DNA from: Litorivivens lipolytica
Lineage (GTDB): Bacteria; Pseudomonadota; Gammaproteobacteria; Pseudomonadales; Spongiibacteraceae
Reading direction: 5' to 3'
NCBI RefSeq assembly: GCF_014191715.1
Contig: NZ_JACHWY010000003.1
Span: 496,001 to 560,000, forward strand
Length of the DNA stretch: 64,000 nt
Shown here: positions 61,155-64,000 of the stretch, in pieces
How the letters are laid out: each line of letters opens with the position of its first letter
Numbering within the stretch: the first letter of the stretch is position 1
Position numbers and translations under genes: made by a program
The notes under the pieces: generated by a model
Databases searched by the model: none
What the model was told of the DNA's origin: nothing
What the model saw: the letters and a program-made list of their open reading frames with translations, nothing else

Positions 61155-62081
61155 ATGAAAGTACTGATTGCTGAAGATGATTTGACCTCGCGGATCATGT
61201 TGGAAAACATTATTTCTCGCAGCGGCTTTACGCCGATTTCAGTTACGGACGGCGCATCGGCTCTGAAAGCTTGGCGACAGGACAGATCGATCAGTATTGT
61301 GGTCACCGATTTGAATATGCCGTTTTTCTCAGGCATTGAGCTGTGTGCGACAATGCGACAAGAATCACCGGACCGTGGCATGTACAGTATTGTCGTCACG
61401 GCTCAAGATAAACCGGGTATTCTGATCGAGGCGTTGGACGCCGGCGCCTCTGATTTTGTCTACAAGCCCTATAACCCGGCGGAGCTTATCGCGAGGCTAA
61501 ACGTCGCTCGCCGCCATATGGAGCTCCACGACAAGCTGGAAGTCACGAAGGAACAACTCAAGCATCAAGCCACCCACGACTCGCTAACAGGCGCGCTTAA
61601 CCGACGTGCCATCATGGCAGCATTGGACGAAGATATTTCGCGCGCGGAGCGAAATAATCGTCATCTTGCGGTAGCCATGATTGATATCGATGACTTCAAA
61701 GGGATTAATGACACCCACGGTCATACCGCCGGCGATCAGGTGATCAGGTATGTATCGTCAACCATCAGCGAGTGTATACGCCCCTATGATCATATGGGGC
61801 GTTATGGCGGTGAAGAATTCCTGGTCATCGCCGAAGTAGAGAGCCATGATGACGCCTCGCTTTTATTCAGGCGCATTTGCCGTCAGATTGCCGATGGTGA
61901 TGAGCGTCGCTCGCGTCGTGTTACAGTGAGTGGCGGCGTTACGCTGGTACCCCCCACCGCGCGATCCCGATCAGCGGACAACATTATCAATGCAGCAGAT
62001 AGCCTCCTGTATCAGGCGAAACGCAGTGGCAAGAATCGCATCCTTTCGGACAAGGAGTGGACGGCGCAAGCGAGTGCCTAG
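61155..62081 (+). CDS. Response regulator diguanylate cyclase (REC-GGDEF)
   Basis: 308 residues. The receiver (about 1-120) has the acidic pair in IAEDDLTSR, phospho-acceptor D52 in VVTDLNMPFF and K in FVYKPYNP. After a short coiled linker comes a GGDEF domain with GGEEF at 218-222, the MIDIDDFKGINDTHGH metal/substrate block and an RPYD I-site. This PleD/WspR-like layout usually makes c-di-GMP on phosphorylation-driven dimerisation. It lies just after the hybrid kinase and is probably its output. Confidence 0.9.
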   Translation: MKVLIAEDDLTSRIMLENIISRSGFTPISVTDGASALKAWRQDRSISIVVTDLNMPFFSGIELCATMRQESPDRGMYSIVVTAQDKPGILIEALDAGASDFVYKPYNPAELIARLNVARRHMELHDKLEVTKEQLKHQATHDSLTGALNRRAIMAALDEDISRAERNNRHLAVAMIDIDDFKGINDTHGHTAGDQVIRYVSSTISECIRPYDHMGRYGGEEFLVIAEVESHDDASLLFRRICRQIADGDERRSRRVTVSGGVTLVPPTARSRSADNIINAADSLLYQAKRSGKNRILSDKEWTAQASA

Positions 62082-62132
62082 GAGCGTACTATGCGATAAT
62101 GGGCAGCGTATACCCGCTGAAGCCTATTATCT

Positions 62133-63329
62133 GTGTATTACGACGTTATCATTCTTGGCGCCGGAGCCTCCGGCCTCTTTTGCGCTTTTACCGCTGCCCA
62201 GCGTGGGCGTCGGGTGTTGGTTCTGGAGCGTGCCAACAAGGTCGGTAAAAAAATTCTGATGTCGGGCGGCGGCCGCTGCAATTTCACCAACTATTCTGTT
62301 GAGTCGACAAATTTCATCTGTGGTAACCCCCACTTCTGTAAAGCGTCGTTAAAGCGCTACAGCCAATGGGATTTTCTGGCGCTGGTGAGTCGTTACGACA
62401 TTGCCTATGAAGAGCGCCAGTACGGTCAGCTGTTTTGTCTGAACTCCGCCAAAGACATTCTCAATATGCTGCTTACCGAGTGTGAGCAGTCCGGGGTCGA
62501 TATCCGTACCGACTGCGAGGTCAGTGGTGTCAAAGCAATTGCGGCATCGGACTCCGCACGTTTTGAGTTGCAGTCCAACGGTAAGACCCTGCGCTGTGAG
62601 TCACTGGTGGTGGCAACCGGTGGGCTGTCGATTCCCACACTGGGCGGCAGTGGGGATGGTTATCAGTTGGCAGAACAATTTGGTCTGACCTTGAAACCAC
62701 GGCAAGCGGGTCTGGTGCCCTTTATGTTCAGCGACGCGATGAAGGGTGTATGCGAGCGACTTTCGGGTTTGGCGCTGCCGGTTTCGGTCAGTTGCAATGG
62801 CCAGTCCTTTCACGCGGATATGCTGTTTACCCATCGCGGCATGAGCGGGCCGGCGATGTTGCAGATATCAAATTACTGGAATCCCGGCGACGCGCTAAGC
62901 ATCGATTTTCTGCCGGAAACCGAAGCGACTGAATGGCTGCTCAATGAAAAACAGCGCAGCGCCAAAAGCCTATTGCGAAGTGTGCTGCACCAGCAGCTTT
63001 CGAAAGGCTTGGTGGCGGAGCTGCAGGCGCTCCTGTGGCAGGATCGTGCCCAGACGGTGATGGCCGAATTCAGCGATCGTGAATTACGGCGCATTGGTGT
63101 AAGCCTGAATAACATTACCGTCAAGCCCTCTGCCACCGAGGGCTATCGAACGGCGGAGGTGACGCGTGGCGGTGTGGATACAGACGGACTGAGTTCTAAA
63201 ACACTGGAAGCCAATACCCAGGCCGGTCTGTACTTTATTGGCGAAGTGGTTGATGTAACCGGTTGGCTGGGCGGCTTTAATTTTCAGTGGGCCTGGTCTT
63301 CGGGCTACAGTGCGGGGCTAAACGTCTAG
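62133..63329 (+). CDS. BaiN/HI0933-family FAD-dependent oxidoreductase (YhiN-like)
   Basis: 398 residues. FAD motif GAGASGLFCAFTAAQRG is at the N-terminus, followed by NKVGKKILMSGGGRCNFTN, the diagnostic family block, and LSIPTLGGSGDGYQLAEQFG. The C-terminal VTRGGVDTDGLSSKTLE and GEVVDVTGWLGGFNFQWAWSSG close the FAD site. The physiological substrate of the family is mostly unknown. Start GTG at 62133. It is convergent with a small unknown gene, overlapping by four bases. Confidence 0.88.
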   Translation: MYYDVIILGAGASGLFCAFTAAQRGRRVLVLERANKVGKKILMSGGGRCNFTNYSVESTNFICGNPHFCKASLKRYSQWDFLALVSRYDIAYEERQYGQLFCLNSAKDILNMLLTECEQSGVDIRTDCEVSGVKAIAASDSARFELQSNGKTLRCESLVVATGGLSIPTLGGSGDGYQLAEQFGLTLKPRQAGLVPFMFSDAMKGVCERLSGLALPVSVSCNGQSFHADMLFTHRGMSGPAMLQISNYWNPGDALSIDFLPETEATEWLLNEKQRSAKSLLRSVLHQQLSKGLVAELQALLWQDRAQTVMAEFSDRELRRIGVSLNNITVKPSATEGYRTAEVTRGGVDTDGLSSKTLEANTQAGLYFIGEVVDVTGWLGGFNFQWAWSSGYSAGLNV

Positions 63330-63598
63330 CTCTCTGCTTGGGCAGACAGCATCGCGTAAAAATCCTGCCACAGCACATCCGCATCGCCGTCCCAGCCCTT
63401 CTGTCGCAGCAGAATTTCAGCGGCAGTTTGCACCCGTATCAACGACACCACCGGACAGCGTGGCATACAATCCACCTGTAAGGCGTGGTCAGCAATGTCG
63501 TGGCTGACCTGAGCGTGGTTGGCGATCTCTTCCAGCGAAATGCCGAATTCCACCAGCAGCCTGCGGGCGGCAGACAGCTGTTCCTCTCTACTATTCAT
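63326..63598 (-). CDS. Small protein of unknown function
   Basis: 90 residues from the ATG at 63598, which follows AGGAAG at four bases' spacing; the frame is open further upstream but without conserved look. The sequence is helical, with ISLEEIANHAQVSHDIADHAL near residues 20-40 and a cysteine pair DCMPRCP near 45-51 that could bind metal. I do not recognise the family. It is divergent from an XRE-type regulator with a palindrome between them, which suggests that regulator may control it. Confidence 0.7.
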   Translation of the reverse strand: MNSREEQLSAARRLLVEFGISLEEIANHAQVSHDIADHALQVDCMPRCPVVSLIRVQTAAEILLRQKGWDGDADVLWQDFYAMLSAQAES

Positions 63599-63642
63599 CG
63601 ACTTCCTTTCCCTCGGTAAATGCGACGCTGTACAGATATGCT

Positions 63643-63657
63643 TTACATCCAATGTAA
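63643..63657. promoter_or_regulatory. Palindrome in the gap between the small gene and the XRE regulator
   Basis: TTACAT-CCA-ATGTAA is a perfect 6-bp inverted repeat with a 3-base centre, 45 bp upstream of the leftward gene and 48 bp upstream of the rightward regulator. It is a good candidate operator for the regulator itself. Confidence 0.45.
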
Positions 63658-63704
63658 TTTATTCTTTCCTTTCCTCTCGCGTCAAGTATTTCTAAACTCG
63701 CGAC

Positions 63705-64000
63705 ATGAGCATGGGGTCACGAATTAAACAAGCCAGGCAGGCGCAGGGGTTGTCTCAGGCTGAGTTGGCAGAAACGCTGGGGATTACCCGTAGCGCCTGT
63801 AGCCAATGGGAAGCCGATCAGGGAACTGGCCCGCGCCGGGATCGTCTGGAGCACCTGGCTGACCTGCTGGGGGTGAGTTATGAATGGTTGGCGACCGGGC
63901 GTGATGAGGTGCGCGACGAGCCACCACTCTATTTAAACGCCGAGCAGCAGGAATTGCTGCGCAGATTTAAAACGCTGGGCCCGCGCCAGCGCAAGGCGTT
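63705..64000 (+). CDS. XRE-family HTH transcriptional regulator (partial, runs off the window)
   Basis: 98 codons are visible and the frame stays open at the window end. It reads MSMGSRIKQARQAQGLSQAE, then LAETLGITRSACSQWEAD, a Cro/C1-type helix-turn-helix at residues ~15-45, followed by LEHLADLLGVSYEWLATGRD. A linker and the start of a second helical segment follow (AEQQELLRRFKTLGPRQRKA). Phage repressors and many chromosomal regulators share this layout; there are no other phage genes in the window. An ATG two codons later is an alternative start. Confidence 0.85.
   Translation, partial: MSMGSRIKQARQAQGLSQAELAETLGITRSACSQWEADQGTGPRRDRLEHLADLLGVSYEWLATGRDEVRDEPPLYLNAEQQELLRRFKTLGPRQRKA

Noticed and set aside
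63629-63636. CTGTACAG upstream of the small unknown gene as a LexA box
   Set aside because: The half-sites have no spacer; LexA needs CTG-N10-CAG.

Overview
The window is a chromosomal segment from a gammaproteobacterium that spans the replication-origin neighbourhood. The evidence is the gene order gyrB-recF-dnaN-dnaA (leftward), then rpmH-rnpA-yidD-yidC-mnmE, mnmG-rsmG-parA-parB, atpIBEFHAGDC and glmU-glmS (rightward). This is the classic pseudomonad-type origin block. The moderately high GC content, a wax-ester-synthase-type acyltransferase, a LexA-controlled yebG and many c-di-GMP genes suggest a free-living, probably marine relative of the Cellvibrionales/Spongiibacteraceae or pseudomonads. 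That placement is inference; no rRNA or other decisive marker is present. I see no tRNA, rRNA, CRISPR array, insertion sequence or prophage.

Layout. (1) 1-4.8 kb: end of an SDR oxidoreductase, a SIMPL-domain protein, a decayed BrnT/BrnA toxin-antitoxin fusion, a sterol-desaturase-family hydroxylase divergent from a LysR regulator, and a KefB-type antiporter. (2) 4.9-9.5 kb: a Rcp1-type response regulator, a PAS histidine kinase, a second Rcp1-type regulator and a REC-kinase, the last three translationally coupled. (3) 9.5-17.8 kb: SOS-regulated yebG, an Atm1-type ABC exporter, two proteins with degenerate GGDEF domains, and an operon of outer-membrane barrel, small periplasmic binding protein and diguanylate cyclase. 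(4) 17.8-22.1 kb: an acyltransferase and the peroxide-defence block oxyR / ahpC-ahpF. (5) 22.1-37.8 kb: the origin block. It has two clusters of DnaA boxes, one between dnaA and rpmH and one upstream of mnmG, and two parS-like sites inside recF that would serve the nearby ParAB. (6) 37.9-41.7 kb: an operon of MauG-like di-haem protein, cupredoxin, cytochrome P460 and a membrane diguanylate cyclase. (7) 41.8-54.2 kb: WS/DGAT acyltransferase, the F1Fo ATP synthase operon and glmU-glmS with an empty attTn7. (8) 54.6-62.1 kb: a c-di-GMP/phosphorelay island (REC-GGDEF-EAL, free Hpt, orphan periplasmic binding protein, hybrid kinase, REC-GGDEF). (9) 62.1-64 kb: a BaiN/HI0933-type flavoprotein, an unknown small protein and a truncated XRE regulator.

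How it fits together: housekeeping replication, translation, membrane-insertion and energy genes form the core. Between and beside them lie sensory modules that mostly end in c-di-GMP enzymes. Six GGDEF-family proteins occur in 64 kb, four with an intact GG(D/E)EF motif. The least familiar module is the periplasmic haem/copper set coupled to a diguanylate cyclase at 37.9-41.7 kb. The binding protein plus hybrid kinase plus REC-GGDEF set at 56.9-62.1 kb comes next.
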